Below, one piece after another: positions 40,170 to 50,767 of a stretch of DNA of 64,000 nt (within the stretch, counting starts at the first letter, position 1; every line of letters begins with the position of its first letter). The position numbers and the translations under genes are program-made. This stretch comes from Gibbsiella quercinecans (lineage in GTDB: Bacteria > Pseudomonadota > Gammaproteobacteria > Enterobacterales > Enterobacteriaceae). Under the pieces are notes generated by a model. That model ran no database searches. It was not told the DNA's origin and saw only the letters and a program-made list of their open reading frames with translations. Where the stretch lies: assembly GCF_002291425.1 (NCBI RefSeq), contig NZ_CP014136.1:3534001-3598000 (forward strand), in the 5' to 3' direction.

Positions 40170-41186
40170 ATGACCATTCGCATAGCGATAAACGGCTTTG
40201 GCCGCATTGGCCGCAGCGTGTTACGCGCATTGTATGAATCAGGGAAACGCGCAGAGATTTCCGTGGTTGCAATCAACGAGCTGGCCAATGCCGATGGGAT
40301 GGTTCACCTGTTGAAGTTTGACTCTAGCCACGGGCGTTTTGGCTGGGATGTACGCCAGGAATGCGACACGCTGATTGTCGGCAACGATAGCATTCGTTTG
40401 CTGCACCAGCCGGAAATAACGCAATTGCCCTGGGGCGACTTGGCGGTAGATGTCGTGCTGGATTGCAGCGGGGCGTATGGCAGCCGGGCAGACGGTGAGG
40501 CGCATCTTGCCGCCGGTGCGCAGAAGGTGTTGTTCGCCCACCCAGGCGGTAACGATCTGGATGCCACCGTGGTGTTTGGCGTCAATCACCAGGCGCTGCA
40601 GGCGCAGCATCGCATCGTTTCCAACGCCTCCTGTACCACCAACTGCATTATTCCGGTTATCAAGCTGTTGGATGACGCTTTCAACATTGAATCCGGCACT
40701 GTGACCACTATCCACTCATCAATGAACGATCAGCCGGTGATAGACGCCTATCATCAGGATTTGCGGCGTACCCGCGCGGCGAGCCAGTCGATTATTCCGG
40801 TCGACACCAAGCTGGCTGCGGGCATTACCCGCATCTTCCCGCAGTTTTGCGATCGTTTTGAAGCGATTTCCGTGCGTGTGCCGACCATCAACGTAACGGC
40901 CATTGATTTAAGCGTCAGCGTGCACGCGGCGGTGCGAGTCACAGAGGTCAACCAGCTACTGCAAAAGGCCGCACAGGGCGCATTTCGTGGTATAGTTGAC
41001 TATACGGAACTGCCGCTAGTCTCGATAGATTTTAACCATGACCCGCACAGCGCCATCGTGGATGGCACGCAAACCCGGGTCAGTGGGCAACACCTGATAA
41101 AGACGTTGGTCTGGTGTGATAACGAATGGGGCTTTGCCAACAGGATGTTGGATACAACCCGGGCAATGGCCGCAAGTGGTTTCTAG
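40170..41186 (+). CDS. epd: erythrose-4-phosphate dehydrogenase
   Basis: NAD enzyme in pyridoxal phosphate synthesis, paralogous to GAPDH; 338 residues. The NAD-binding INGFGRIGR is at 8-16 and the catalytic Cys155 in SNASCTTNC. The start at 40170 follows an AGGGAG site and matches E. coli MTVRVAINGF. It heads the epd-pgk-fbaA cluster. Confidence 0.96.
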   Translation: MTIRIAINGFGRIGRSVLRALYESGKRAEISVVAINELANADGMVHLLKFDSSHGRFGWDVRQECDTLIVGNDSIRLLHQPEITQLPWGDLAVDVVLDCSGAYGSRADGEAHLAAGAQKVLFAHPGGNDLDATVVFGVNHQALQAQHRIVSNASCTTNCIIPVIKLLDDAFNIESGTVTTIHSSMNDQPVIDAYHQDLRRTRAASQSIIPVDTKLAAGITRIFPQFCDRFEAISVRVPTINVTAIDLSVSVHAAVRVTEVNQLLQKAAQGAFRGIVDYTELPLVSIDFNHDPHSAIVDGTQTRVSGQHLIKTLVWCDNEWGFANRMLDTTRAMAASGF

Positions 41187-41256
41187 CTCGGCGGCATCGT
41201 GTTGTTGATGCGCCGCTCAGGCAATTTTTAAAGAGAATCAACTAAGAGGGTTCACC

Positions 41257-42420
41257 ATGTCTGTAATTAAGATGACCGATCTGGATCTGGCAGGTAAACG
41301 TGTTCTGATCCGTTCTGACCTGAACGTACCAGTGAAAGGCGGTAAAGTGACTTCCGATGCACGTATCCGTGCTTCCCTGCCGACTATCGAAGCAGCGCTG
41401 AAACAAGGCGCTCGTGTTATGGTCACGTCCCACCTGGGCCGCCCGACCGAAGGCGAATACAACGAAGAATTCTCTCTGCTGCCGGTAGTAAACTACCTGA
41501 AAGATCATCTGAAAAACCCAGTGCGTCTGGCGAAAGATTATCTGGACGGCGTTGACGTTGCCGAAGGCGAACTGGTAGTGCTGGAAAACGTTCGCTTCAA
41601 CAAAGGCGAAAAGAAAGACGACGAAGCGCTGTCTAAAAAATACGCTGCGCTGTGCGACGTGTATGTGATGGATGCTTTCGGCACCGCACACCGCGCGCAA
41701 GCTTCTACGCATGGCGTGGGTAAATTCGCACCGGTTGCCTGTGCAGGCCCGCTGCTTTCCGCAGAGCTTGAAGCGCTGGGTAAAGCACTGAAAGAACCTG
41801 CTCGCCCAATGGTCGCCATCGTTGGTGGTTCAAAAGTTTCTACCAAACTGACCGTGCTGGATTCCCTGGCCAAAATTGCCGATCAGCTGATCGTGGGTGG
41901 CGGTATCGCCAACACCTTCGTGGCCGCTCAAGGCCACAACGTTGGTCAGTCCCTGTATGAAGCCGACCTGATCCCGAACGCCAAAAAACTGCTGGAAACC
42001 AGCGACATCCCGGTTCCGACCGACGTGCGTGTTGCTACGGAGTTTTCTGAAAGTGCTGCGGCAACGGTGAAACAAGTCTCTGAAATCAAAGACAACGAGC
42101 AAATTCTGGATATCGGTGATGTTTCAGCCCAGCGTCTGGCTGATATCCTGAAGAACGCCAAAACCATTCTGTGGAATGGTCCGGTTGGCGTATTCGAGTT
42201 CCCTAACTTCCGTAAGGGGACTGAAATTGTTGCGCGCGCCATCGCCGATAGCGAAGGTTTCTCTATCGCAGGCGGCGGTGATACGCTGGCGGCAATCGAC
42301 CTGTTCGGCATTGCTGACAAAATCTCCTACATCTCCACCGGCGGCGGTGCGTTCCTGGAATTCGTTGAAGGGAAACAGCTGCCAGCGGTAGTGATGCTGG
42401 AAGAGCGCGCTAAGCAGTAA
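41257..42420 (+). CDS. pgk: phosphoglycerate kinase
   Basis: Glycolytic kinase transferring phosphate from 1,3-bisphosphoglycerate to ADP; 387 residues. The N-domain substrate motif [13 protein letters not shown], the HLGRP element, and the C-domain GGGDTLAA are intact. Codon use is of the highly expressed type and less GC-rich than its neighbours, as expected for a glycolytic gene. It lies 70 bp after epd. Confidence 0.98.
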   Translation: MSVIKMTDLDLAGKRVLIRSDLNVPVKGGKVTSDARIRASLPTIEAALKQGARVMVTSHLGRPTEGEYNEEFSLLPVVNYLKDHLKNPVRLAKDYLDGVDVAEGELVVLENVRFNKGEKKDDEALSKKYAALCDVYVMDAFGTAHRAQASTHGVGKFAPVACAGPLLSAELEALGKALKEPARPMVAIVGGSKVSTKLTVLDSLAKIADQLIVGGGIANTFVAAQGHNVGQSLYEADLIPNAKKLLETSDIPVPTDVRVATEFSESAAATVKQVSEIKDNEQILDIGDVSAQRLADILKNAKTILWNGPVGVFEFPNFRKGTEIVARAIADSEGFSIAGGGDTLAAIDLFGIADKISYISTGGGAFLEFVEGKQLPAVVMLEERAKQ

Positions 42421-42423
42421 TTC

Positions 42424-42458
42424 AAACAACGGGAGGCGGAAGCCGCCCGTTTGTTTTA
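42424..42458 (+). terminator. imperfect hairpin between pgk and fbaA
   Basis: CAAACAACGGGAGGCGG pairs imperfectly with CCGCCCGTTTG, followed by TTTTATT. This is probably a partial terminator or processing site, since fbaA is also read through from epd-pgk in E. coli. Confidence 0.5.
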
Positions 42459-42534
42459 TTCCGCACCCGGTTGGGTGCGGAGTGTAAGAATCGATTTACA
42501 TCCATCTACGGCCGACGAAACGGGACAACTTAAC

Positions 42535-43614
42535 ATGTCTAAAATTTTTGATTTCGTAAAACCGGGTGTCATCACGGGTGATGACGTTCAGAAAGTATTC
42601 GCAGTAGCAAAAGAAAACAACTTTGCTCTGCCAGCGGTAAACTGCGTGGGTACCGACTCCATCAATGCCGTTCTGGAAGCAGCAGCAAAAGTTCGTGCAC
42701 CTGTTATCGTTCAGTTCTCTAACGGCGGCGCTGCGTTCATCGCAGGTAAAGGCGTGAAAACTGACGTTCCTCAGGGTGCTGCGATTCTGGGCGCAATCTC
42801 CGGCGCACACCACGTTCACCAGATGGCTGAACATTACGGCGTGCCGGTTATCCTGCATACCGACCACTGTGCGAAAAAACTGCTGCCTTGGATTGACGGC
42901 CTGCTGGACGCCGGTGAAAAACATTTCGCTGCAACCGGTAAACCGCTGTTCTCTTCTCACATGATCGATCTGTCAGAAGAATCCCTGGAAGAAAACATCG
43001 AAATCAGCAGCAAATACCTGGCCCGTATGGCTAAACTGGGTATGACGCTGGAAATCGAACTGGGTTGCACCGGTGGTGAAGAAGACGGTGTGGACAACAG
43101 CCACATGGACGCTTCCGCCCTGTACACCCAACCACAAGACGTTGCATACGCCTACGAAAAACTGAATGCGATCAGCCCACGTTTCACCATCGCGGCTTCC
43201 TTCGGTAACGTACACGGCGTGTACAAACCAGGTAACGTGAAACTGACCCCGACTATCCTGCGTGATTCTCAGGACTACGTTTCCAAAAAATACAACCTGC
43301 CGCACAACAGCCTGAACTTCGTGTTCCACGGCGGCTCTGGCTCTAGCGATGCAGAAATCAAAGAATCCGTCGGCTACGGCGTGATCAAAATGAACATCGA
43401 TACCGATACCCAATGGGCAACCTGGGAAGGTATCCTGAACTACTACAAAGAAAACGAAGGCTACCTGCAGAGCCAACTGGGTAACCCGAAAGGCGCCGAT
43501 CAGCCGAACAAAAAATACTACGATCCACGCGTATGGCTGCGTGCTGCGCAGACCAGCATGCTGGCCCGTCTGGAAAAAGCATTCAAAGAACTGAACGCTA
43601 TCGACGTGCTGTAA
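42535..43614 (+). CDS. fbaA: class II fructose-1,6-bisphosphate aldolase
   Basis: Zinc-dependent glycolytic aldolase; 359 residues. The metal-binding region VILHTDHCAKK has His108, Asp110 and His111; later elements are GNVHGVYKPGN and FVFHGGSGSS. The start at 42535 (MSKIFDFV) matches E. coli; the open frame back to 42451 covers the pgk-fbaA gap and is not coding. Strong highly expressed codon bias. Confidence 0.98.
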   Translation: MSKIFDFVKPGVITGDDVQKVFAVAKENNFALPAVNCVGTDSINAVLEAAAKVRAPVIVQFSNGGAAFIAGKGVKTDVPQGAAILGAISGAHHVHQMAEHYGVPVILHTDHCAKKLLPWIDGLLDAGEKHFAATGKPLFSSHMIDLSEESLEENIEISSKYLARMAKLGMTLEIELGCTGGEEDGVDNSHMDASALYTQPQDVAYAYEKLNAISPRFTIAASFGNVHGVYKPGNVKLTPTILRDSQDYVSKKYNLPHNSLNFVFHGGSGSSDAEIKESVGYGVIKMNIDTDTQWATWEGILNYYKENEGYLQSQLGNPKGADQPNKKYYDPRVWLRAAQTSMLARLEKAFKELNAIDVL

Positions 43615-43635
43615 TCTCGGCTAACCGTTGTTATC

Positions 43636-43662
43636 AAGGCTCCCTCCGGGGGGCCTTTTTTT
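43636..43662 (+). terminator. intrinsic terminator of fbaA
   Basis: AAGGCTCCC-TCCG-GGGGGCCTT followed by eight Ts, 21 bases after fbaA. The hairpin also lies just beyond the stop of the convergent DUF1345 gene. Confidence 0.88.
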
Positions 43663-43667
43663 ATGGC

Positions 43668-44336
43668 TTAACTCAGCAAACCTGCGCCGACGTTAATCGA
43701 TAGCCCCAGAATGACCAGGTTAAAGACAAAGGAAATGACCGACTGCAGCAGGGCGATTTTGCGTACCTCCGCCGTGCCAACCGCCACATCGGCGGTTTGC
43801 GATGCCACTGCAATGGTGAAAGAGAAATAAGCGAAATCCCAATAGGTCGGTTGTTTAAGATTGCCGGGGAACAGCAACGGCAAAGGATCCTGCTGCGCGT
43901 CCTGGCGATAAAACTGGTGGGCATAGTGCATGGTAAAGGCCGTCGGCAGCAGCAGCCAGGACACCACCAGCGTGGCGCCGGTCAGCGCTAAATGTAGCGT
44001 TTTCAGCGGATCGCTGACCTGCCTGGCGGTGCTCAATTCAAACAATATCGCGAGAATGCTGACCAAGCAGCCGATGCTGACCAGCGCCAGCACCTTGCCG
44101 GCGCTCTCATCTTGCGCGCGGGCGAGTTGGCGGATGTGCTTTGGCGTACTGACCAGCATCATCCGCCAGAGCGACAGCAGATAGCACCAGGCCAGCACAT
44201 TCCAGCCGAGCATCAATCTTTGCAATTCATTGAGTTGACTCGGCAGCAGCAGGTAACATAGGATGCCCGCGCCGATGGAAAGCAACAGCCGCGGGCGAAC
44301 CTGCCAATAGTGTTTAATCGACGATGTAAAGTGCAT
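43668..44336 (-). CDS. DUF1345 family membrane protein
   Basis: A 222-residue membrane protein of unknown function with about five or six hydrophobic segments. The family signature PTYWDFAYFSFTIAVASQTAD, resembling an ion-channel pore helix and turn, is near residue 160. The start at 44336 (MHFTSSIKHYW) is chosen because the family begins here; an AGGAGAAGG site lies a rather long 13 bases before it. The frame stays open to 44438, so a longer N-terminus cannot be excluded. It is convergent with fbaA and divergent from mscS. Confidence 0.75.
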   Translation of the reverse strand: MHFTSSIKHYWQVRPRLLLSIGAGILCYLLLPSQLNELQRLMLGWNVLAWCYLLSLWRMMLVSTPKHIRQLARAQDESAGKVLALVSIGCLVSILAILFELSTARQVSDPLKTLHLALTGATLVVSWLLLPTAFTMHYAHQFYRQDAQQDPLPLLFPGNLKQPTYWDFAYFSFTIAVASQTADVAVGTAEVRKIALLQSVISFVFNLVILGLSINVGAGLLS

Positions 44337-44544
44337 AGCGGGTGAAATTCCTTCTCCTGATAAAGACGATGGCGCTGTGTTCAGCATAGAAGAAGCGGGG
44401 CCGTTGTTTTGGCTATTTTTACCGCTTACGGTTGGCATGCTGCGGGAATGTTGGTTAACCTTAGGCGGTGGTTTCCAACTGGCGCAGACGTCAGTGTATT
44501 TTTTTGCGAATTTATCCCCTTAGGGAAAAGTTAGGACGGCACGA

Positions 44545-45411
44545 ATGAAAGATCTCAACGTAGTGGATGGTATTAACAATGCCAGCAGTTGGTTGGTGAA
44601 AAACCAGGATTTATTGATTCAGTACGCGGTGAACATTGTTGCCGCCATTGTTATTTTTATCATTGGTTCGATCATCGCCCGCATCGTCGGTAATACGGTG
44701 AACCGTGTGATGAAGCTGCGGGGTATTGATGCCACCGTAACCAATTTCCTGGCGGCGATGGTGCGCTACGGTATCCTGGCATTCACCTTTATCGCCGTGC
44801 TTGGGCGCGTCGGCGTGCAGACCACGTCGGTGATTGCCGTATTGGGTGCCGCAGGTTTGGCCGTCGGTTTAGCGTTGCAGGGCTCACTGTCCAACTTTGC
44901 CGCTGGTGTGCTGCTGGTGGCTTTCCGCCCGCTGCGTGCCGGTGAGTATGTCGATCTGGGCGGCGTGGCCGGTACGGTTGATCAGGTGCAAATTTTCTCT
45001 ACCACGCTGCGTACCGCAGACAATAAAACCATCGTGGTGCCGAACGGCAAAGTGATTGCCGGCAATATCATCAACTATTCCCGCGAACCAAACCGCCGCG
45101 TGGATATCGTCGTGGGCGTTGCCTATGATGCGGACATCGATCTGGTAAAGAAGGTACTGGGCGATGTGATCGCAGCCGATCAGCGTATCCAACACGATAA
45201 AGGAGTTACCGTTCGCCTGAATGAGATGGCGGCGTCTTCCCTGAACTTCGTAACCCGCTCCTGGACCACCAATGCTGAATACTGGAATGTGTACTTCGAT
45301 CTGATGGAAAACTTCAAACGCCAACTGGATGCCCACAACATCGGTATTCCATACCCGCAGATGGATGTCCATGTGCACCGCGTTGATAACCCAACCGCCA
45401 AAGCGGAATAA
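44545..45411 (+). CDS. mscS: small-conductance mechanosensitive channel MscS
   Basis: Inner-membrane tension-gated channel that releases solutes on osmotic downshock; 288 residues. Three membrane segments lie within residues 25-130; the pore-lining TM3 reads [18 protein letters not shown], with the Gly/Ala packing pattern. The C-terminal beta and alpha/beta domains form the cytoplasmic cage. It keeps the E. coli fbaA-mscS-argO order apart from the inserted DUF1345 gene. Confidence 0.95.
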   Translation: MKDLNVVDGINNASSWLVKNQDLLIQYAVNIVAAIVIFIIGSIIARIVGNTVNRVMKLRGIDATVTNFLAAMVRYGILAFTFIAVLGRVGVQTTSVIAVLGAAGLAVGLALQGSLSNFAAGVLLVAFRPLRAGEYVDLGGVAGTVDQVQIFSTTLRTADNKTIVVPNGKVIAGNIINYSREPNRRVDIVVGVAYDADIDLVKKVLGDVIAADQRIQHDKGVTVRLNEMAASSLNFVTRSWTTNAEYWNVYFDLMENFKRQLDAHNIGIPYPQMDVHVHRVDNPTAKAE

Positions 45412-45434
45412 CGGCAAACAATCGCCAGCCGGTA

Positions 45435-45462
45435 GCCAGTCAGCCATCTGACTGGCCTTTTT
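45435..45462 (+). terminator. intrinsic terminator of mscS
   Basis: GCCAGTCAG-CCAT-CTGACTGGC is a perfect nine-pair stem followed by CTTTTTG, 23 bases after the mscS stop. Confidence 0.9.
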
Positions 45463-45639
45463 GTTTCTGCTTTTCACGCCCTGGTCTGGGCCGCCGCTTT
45501 TCCGCCTGGATGCATGACGGCCATTAATTTGGCTAATTAAATATTAGAATTATCCATTTCACCTAATAATTTTATCTCCCTATGATGCTCCTGCTGTAAC
45601 GCGTGCGCCATCGTCGGCGCTATTTTATAGGGGAACACC

Positions 45640-46257
45640 ATGTTAGCTGTTTTTCTGCAGGGCTTTGCCCTGAGCGCCGCGATGATCCTGCCGCTCGGGC
45701 CGCAAAATGTGTTTGTCATGAATCAGGGCATCCGCCGCCAATACCACCTGATGATCGCCGCACTGTGTGCCTTCAGCGATATCATCCTTATCTGCGGCGG
45801 CATTTTTGGCGGCAGCGAATTGCTGGTTCGTTCGCCCGTTCTGTTGGCATTGGTGACCTGGGGGGGCGTCGCGTTCCTGCTATGGTACGGCTGGAGCGCG
45901 CTGCGCACCGCGTTTAGCCGGCATATCGAACTGGCGCAAGCGGAAGAAATGCAGCAGAGCCGCTGGCGTATCGTGGTGACCATGCTGGCGGTAACCTGGC
46001 TGAACCCGCATGTTTATCTGGATACTTTTGTGGTGCTGGGTAGCCTGGGCGGGCAACTGGCGGCGGATGTGCGCTCCTGGTTCGCGCTGGGGGCGGTTAG
46101 CGCTTCCATCCTGTGGTTCTTTGCCCTGGCGCTGTTAGCCGCCTGGTTAGCGCCGCTGCTGAAAACCCAACGGGCGCAGCGGGTGATTAACGTGTTGGTG
46201 GGAATAGTGATGTGGGGCATTGCGCTGAGGCTGGCCTGGCAGGGGGCTAACCTGTGA
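45640..46257 (+). CDS. argO: arginine exporter ArgO
   Basis: LysE-family exporter of arginine (and canavanine or lysine); 205 residues with about six membrane segments. The LysE signature [19 protein letters not shown] is near the N-terminus, and [15 protein letters not shown] near residue 122. Its usual activator ArgP is encoded two genes downstream. In E. coli, lysine-ArgP traps RNA polymerase at this promoter. Confidence 0.95.
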   Translation: MLAVFLQGFALSAAMILPLGPQNVFVMNQGIRRQYHLMIAALCAFSDIILICGGIFGGSELLVRSPVLLALVTWGGVAFLLWYGWSALRTAFSRHIELAQAEEMQQSRWRIVVTMLAVTWLNPHVYLDTFVVLGSLGGQLAADVRSWFALGAVSASILWFFALALLAAWLAPLLKTQRAQRVINVLVGIVMWGIALRLAWQGANL

Positions 46258-46493
46258 GAATTTGTCACTAATCCGAGTTTAAAACCTTGGCGGTTATGCT
46301 ACGGTTTAGCGGTAGTTATCGGTTATTCCTGCTGCAGTTTTACTGCGATTCGAGCCAATAGATCCAAGATGGTTTTACGTTGCAGGCAAAGCGAACGCAT
46401 GTAACAGGAAGCAGGAAGGATACGGGTTTAGGTGGTTTGCGCAGGCGGGGAATAACCGATGAATCAGATACCAACTGTCATTAAGGAGATACA

Positions 46494-47222
46494 GTGAAGC
46501 TTAAAGCATTGGCGATGGCCGCCATGGTTGGATTAGGTACATTACCTCTGGCGTTGCAGGCAGCGGAAGTCCCGCAGGGGCCTCATGTCGTGACCTCGGG
46601 CACGTCAAGCGTCGACGCGGTGCCGGATATCGCCACGCTGGCGATTGAAGTCAACGTATCGTCCAAAGACGCCACCCAGGCGAAAAAACAGGTGGACGAC
46701 CGCGTGGCGCAATATTTTGATTTTCTGCAGAAAAACGGCATAGAGAAGAAAGATATCAGCGCGGCTAATTTGCGTACGCAGCCTGAATACGATTATCTGA
46801 AAACCGGTGAATCGGTTTTGAAGGGCTACCGGGCGGTGCGCCAGGTGCAGGTAACGCTGCGCCAGTTGGATAAACTGAATGAATTACTGGACGGTGCGTT
46901 AAAATCCGGCCTGAATGAGATCCGCGCCGTTGAGCTTGGTGTGGCAAACCCGGATGTTTACCGCGATCGGGCGCGCCAGAAGGCGATCGAAAACGCCACC
47001 CAACAGGCGACTTCGCTGGCGCAGGGCTTTAAAGCCAAGCTGGGGCCGGTTTACAGCATCCGCTATCACGTCGCCAATTATCAGCCGATGCCGGTAGCGC
47101 GTATGTATACCGCCGCCGCGGCCGCGCCGCAAAATGACGCTGCGCAAACTTATGAGCAGCAGAGCATTCACTTTGACGATCAGGTTGATGTGGTGTTCGA
47201 GCTTGAGCGCAACGCGCAGTAA
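46494..47222 (+). CDS. yggE: SIMPL-domain periplasmic protein YggE (oxidative stress)
   Basis: A 242-residue exported protein matching E. coli YggE, which lowers reactive oxygen damage by an unknown mechanism. The Sec signal peptide is residues 1-22 (ending LALQAA). The SIMPL domain (former DUF541) follows, beginning GPHVVTSGTSSVDAVPD. The start is GTG at 46494 behind an AAGGAGAT site. It lies between argO and argP as in E. coli. Confidence 0.92.
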   Translation: MKLKALAMAAMVGLGTLPLALQAAEVPQGPHVVTSGTSSVDAVPDIATLAIEVNVSSKDATQAKKQVDDRVAQYFDFLQKNGIEKKDISAANLRTQPEYDYLKTGESVLKGYRAVRQVQVTLRQLDKLNELLDGALKSGLNEIRAVELGVANPDVYRDRARQKAIENATQQATSLAQGFKAKLGPVYSIRYHVANYQPMPVARMYTAAAAAPQNDAAQTYEQQSIHFDDQVDVVFELERNAQ

Positions 47223-47317
47223 TCACTGCCATATCCGCATTTGAACTCCGGCGGTGGCGCCCGATGGCGCTACCGTTGTGTTTGCCGCAGCCAGGCTTTC
47301 CTTTCTGATGATCGCCG

Positions 47318-48211
47318 TTAGATTTGGCGCAGTACCTGCCGCCCATGCGACAGCAGCGCGTCGGTGACCTTACGCATCATGCGGCTTTCCGGGGCGAAAC
47401 GGTGCCAGTACAGCATCCGGCGCTGGAGCAGCCCGGGCGTCAGGTTGATCAGCTCCCCTTCTTCCAGCTCCCTTTCAATTTGCAGGTGCGGGATCATACA
47501 GCAGGTGGTGCCCTGGCGGGCCAACTGCACGAAGGCTTCTGACGAGTTGACGATATGGCAGGGAACGCTGCCCGGGGAAAGATCAAAATTCTGCTGCAGG
47601 AACGCCTGGTGCATGTCGTCGAGATGATCAAAAGCCACCGCCGGTGCTTTCAGCAAGGCGGCGCGGGTCACCCCATTGGGGAAGTAGCGCTCGGCAAAGG
47701 GTTTGGAAGCGACAAACAGGTAGTCCAGGGCGCCCAGTTGGTCCACCAGGCAGCTTGGCAACGGCTGGGGTTGAATACTGACTGCGCCCACCACCTCGCC
47801 GCGGCGCAGGCGCTCCTGGGTGCGGGTTTCATCTTCAACCTGTAAATTCAAACGGATAGGCGAATCCGCCAACACGGATTTCAACGCGGGCAGCAGCCAG
47901 GTGGCCAGGCTGTCGGCGTTGACCGCCAATGAAAGCAACAGCGGCGTGTCTGCCCCGTTATCGTTTCCTAGCCACTCCTCTTCCAGCAGTTCCACCTGGT
48001 GCAACAGCGCCAAGAGTTTCTGCCCCTGCTCGGTAGGGCGCGGTGGAATGGTACGAACCAGCAACGGCTGGCCGAATAGGTTTTCCAACTGTTTAATGCG
48101 CTGGGATACCGCCGATTGGGTGATGCAAAGTTTTTGTGCTGCGCGCTCAAAACCGCGCTCCCGAACCACCGCATCCAGAGCTTGCAGCGTCCGATAGTCA
48201 GGGCGTTTCAT
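47318..48211 (-). CDS. argP: LysR-family regulator ArgP
   Basis: Regulator of argO and of several lysine-responsive genes; 297 residues. The winged helix-turn-helix is near residues 18-37 ([20 protein letters not shown]), followed by the effector-binding domain. Similarity to E. coli ArgP (IciA) is high throughout. It is divergent from rpiA, as in E. coli. Confidence 0.95.
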   Translation of the reverse strand: MKRPDYRTLQALDAVVRERGFERAAQKLCITQSAVSQRIKQLENLFGQPLLVRTIPPRPTEQGQKLLALLHQVELLEEEWLGNDNGADTPLLLSLAVNADSLATWLLPALKSVLADSPIRLNLQVEDETRTQERLRRGEVVGAVSIQPQPLPSCLVDQLGALDYLFVASKPFAERYFPNGVTRAALLKAPAVAFDHLDDMHQAFLQQNFDLSPGSVPCHIVNSSEAFVQLARQGTTCCMIPHLQIERELEEGELINLTPGLLQRRMLYWHRFAPESRMMRKVTDALLSHGRQVLRQI

Positions 48212-48419
48212 CGGAGAGGATATCCATTACGTTAAATTGATAATATTGGCACTATGCCACATTTTTGGTTTTTTTCGGGGGAAAAAAACTCGGGCCAATA
48301 CCGGCCTGATGTCAAGGAAAGTGCGATGTGGGGCAAATAAGTGCGATAGGGTCTGCGTGGCAGCACGCAATTTACCCTATAATACGCACACGTTTTCGTA
48401 CATAGGCACAGAACATACC

Positions 48420-49076
48420 ATGACGCAGGATGAACTGAAAAAAGCGGTGGGTTGGGCCGCTTTGGATTACGTCAAGCCAGGTACTATTGTTGGCGTGGGC
48501 ACCGGCTCTACCGCCTCACACTTTATTGACGCGCTGGCTACGATGAAAAACCAGATTGAAGGCGCGGTTTCCAGCTCCGAGGCTTCCACCGTCAAGCTAC
48601 AGAGCCTGGGGATCCATGTGTTCGATAGCAATGAAGTGGATTTGCTGGATATTTATGTCGATGGCGCGGACGAAATCAACGGTCATATGCAGATGATTAA
48701 AGGCGGCGGTGCGGCCTTGACCCGTGAAAAAGTGATCGCGGCGATCGCCCGGCAGTTCATCTGTATTGTCGATGCCAGCAAGCAGGTTGACGTGTTGGGC
48801 AAATTCCCGCTGCCGGTGGAAGTGATCCCGATGGCACGTTCCTACGTGGCGCGTGAGCTGGTAAAGCTCGGCGGCCAGCCGGAGTATCGCCAGAATGTTG
48901 TGACCGATAACGGCAACGTTATTCTGGATGTGCACAACCTGCAGATTCTGGACGCGGTGGCGTTGGAAAACGCCATCAACGGTATCCCCGGCGTCGTCAC
49001 CGTTGGGTTGTTCGCCAACCGTGGCGCCGATGTTGCGTTGGTCGGCACGCCGGACGGCGTGAAAGTCGTTAAATAA
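48420..49076 (+). CDS. rpiA: ribose-5-phosphate isomerase A
   Basis: Interconverts ribose 5-phosphate and ribulose 5-phosphate; 218 residues. Conserved motifs: [13 protein letters not shown] (phosphate loop), SSEAS, DGADEIN with the catalytic acidic residues, and [11 protein letters not shown]. The start at 48420 (MTQDELKK) matches E. coli; the frame open from 48237 runs over the divergent promoter region. Confidence 0.97.
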   Translation: MTQDELKKAVGWAALDYVKPGTIVGVGTGSTASHFIDALATMKNQIEGAVSSSEASTVKLQSLGIHVFDSNEVDLLDIYVDGADEINGHMQMIKGGGAALTREKVIAAIARQFICIVDASKQVDVLGKFPLPVEVIPMARSYVARELVKLGGQPEYRQNVVTDNGNVILDVHNLQILDAVALENAINGIPGVVTVGLFANRGADVALVGTPDGVKVVK

Positions 49077-49416
49077 TGCGTTAAAGCGGGCGCCAATCCA
49101 GCGCCCGCCAAAGCAAGACATAGCATGCGCTGATGTGGCATTGGCTAGCAAACTCACATAATTCTCGTTATAAAACATCTTTTCTTGAAAAACGCCAAAT
49201 TTGGTGACATCTGTCACATTCTTGCGAAGAGTTGCAGTATGGTGCTGAATATTGATATCCAACTGGTGTTTTTATCTGTGGATGTCCGGGGTCGTTAGGG
49301 CGTTAGCCAGGAACAGGGCAATCGTTTGTATTGCCGGGCGCGTTATTTTTGTTATGTTGGAGGGCGTGCTGTTTCTAACAGCCGCTTCTGAAGTCTGAAT
49401 AATTAGGGTCGGGTAA
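49077..49416. other. rpiA-serA intergenic region
   Basis: Holds the hairpin GCGGGCGC-N7-GCGCCCGC (49086-49108, no T run) after rpiA, a CRP-like site at 49200-49221, and presumably the serA promoters. No small frame with support was seen. Confidence 0.5.
49200..49221. promoter_or_regulatory. CRP-like site upstream of serA
   Basis: GTGA-CATCTG-TCAC is a GTGA-N6-TCAC dyad with the TCACATT flank of the CRP consensus, about 200 bases before serA. In E. coli serA is known to be controlled by Lrp and CRP. Confidence 0.6.
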
Positions 49417-50655
49417 ATGGCAAAAGTATCATTGGAGAAAGACAGGATTAAGTTCCTGCTGGTCGAAGGGGTTCATCAGAGCGCGGTCGATAATTTGCGT
49501 TCTGCCGGTTATACCAATATTGAATATCACAAGGGTGCTCTGGACACGGAGTCGCTGAAGGAGTCCATCCGTGATGCGCACTTCGTCGGTATTCGTTCGC
49601 GTACGCACCTGACTGAAGAAGTCTTTGCCGCCGCAGAAAAACTGGTGGCGGTGGGCTGTTTCTGTATCGGTACCAACCAGGTTGATTTGAAGGCAGCGAC
49701 CAAACGCGGTATTCCGGTGTTTAACGCACCGTTCTCCAATACCCGATCCGTAGCCGAAATGGTGTTGGGCGAACTGCTGCTGATGATGCGCGGCATCCCG
49801 GCTGCCAATGCCAAAGCACACCGCGGTGTGTGGAACAAACTGGCCGTGGGCTCCCATGAAGCGCGTGGCAAAAAGTTGGGCATCATTGGCTATGGCCACA
49901 TCGGTACCCAGTTGGGCATCCTGGCCGAAGGCGTGGGCATGAAAGTGTCGTTTTACGACATTGAGAGCAAGCTGCCGCTGGGCAACGCGCATCAAACCCA
50001 GCAGTTGTCTGAACTGCTGGCTAACAGCGACGTTGTCAGCCTGCACGTGCCGGAAACCCCGAGCACCCAAAATATGATCGGTAAAGCAGAGCTGGCGCAG
50101 ATGAAGCCGGGCGCTATGCTGATCAACGCTTCGCGCGGCACGGTGGTGGATATTCCCGCACTGTGTGAAGCGCTGGCCAGCGAACACCTTGTCGGGGCGG
50201 CGATTGACGTATTCCCGGAAGAACCGGCCAGCAACAAAGAGCCGTTCCATTCACCGCTGTGTGAATTCGACAACGTGCTGCTGACGCCGCATATCGGCGG
50301 CTCCACCCAGGAAGCGCAAGAAAACATTGGTGATGAAGTTGCCGGTAAGCTGGTGAAATACTCCGACAACGGCTCTACGCTGTCTGCGGTGAACTTCCCG
50401 GAAGCCTCGCTGCCGGTGCATGGCCCGCGCGCCAGCCGCCTGCTGCACATCCACGAAAACCGCCCGGGCATTCTGACGCAAATCAACAATATTTTTGCCG
50501 ACGAAGGGGTGAACATTGCCGCTCAGTACCTGCAGACCAGCCCGGAAATCGGCTATGTGGTTATTGATATCGAAGCGGAAACCGAAAGCGCCGACGCTGC
50601 ACTGCAGCGCATGAAGGCGATTCCGGGCACCATCCGTGCTCGCCTGCTGTACTAA
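49417..50655 (+). CDS. serA: D-3-phosphoglycerate dehydrogenase
   Basis: First enzyme of serine synthesis; 412 residues (410 in E. coli). The NAD site GIIGYGHIGTQLG is near residue 153. The catalytic His-Glu pair lies in DVFPEEP and TPHIGGST. The C-terminal ACT domain (about 340-412, from HENRPGILTQINNIF) binds serine for feedback inhibition. Serine made here feeds the folate cycle together with gcvTHP downstream. Confidence 0.97.
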   Translation: MAKVSLEKDRIKFLLVEGVHQSAVDNLRSAGYTNIEYHKGALDTESLKESIRDAHFVGIRSRTHLTEEVFAAAEKLVAVGCFCIGTNQVDLKAATKRGIPVFNAPFSNTRSVAEMVLGELLLMMRGIPAANAKAHRGVWNKLAVGSHEARGKKLGIIGYGHIGTQLGILAEGVGMKVSFYDIESKLPLGNAHQTQQLSELLANSDVVSLHVPETPSTQNMIGKAELAQMKPGAMLINASRGTVVDIPALCEALASEHLVGAAIDVFPEEPASNKEPFHSPLCEFDNVLLTPHIGGSTQEAQENIGDEVAGKLVKYSDNGSTLSAVNFPEASLPVHGPRASRLLHIHENRPGILTQINNIFADEGVNIAAQYLQTSPEIGYVVIDIEAETESADAALQRMKAIPGTIRARLLY

Positions 50656-50696
50656 GCGCACTTATTGGGGTTTCACCGCCCCAATAGGCAGGGCAT

Positions 50697-50735
50697 AAAA
50701 CACGGGGTTGGCAATGCCAACCCCGTGTTTTTTTT
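50697..50735. terminator. bidirectional terminator between serA and fau
   Basis: AAAACACGGGGTTGGC-AAT-GCCAACCCCGTGTTTT with a T run on the plus side and an A run on the left, so it can end both serA and the convergent fau transcripts. Confidence 0.92.
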
Positions 50736-50767
50736 GGAGATAAACCGGGCGCCCTACTGAGCGTTGC

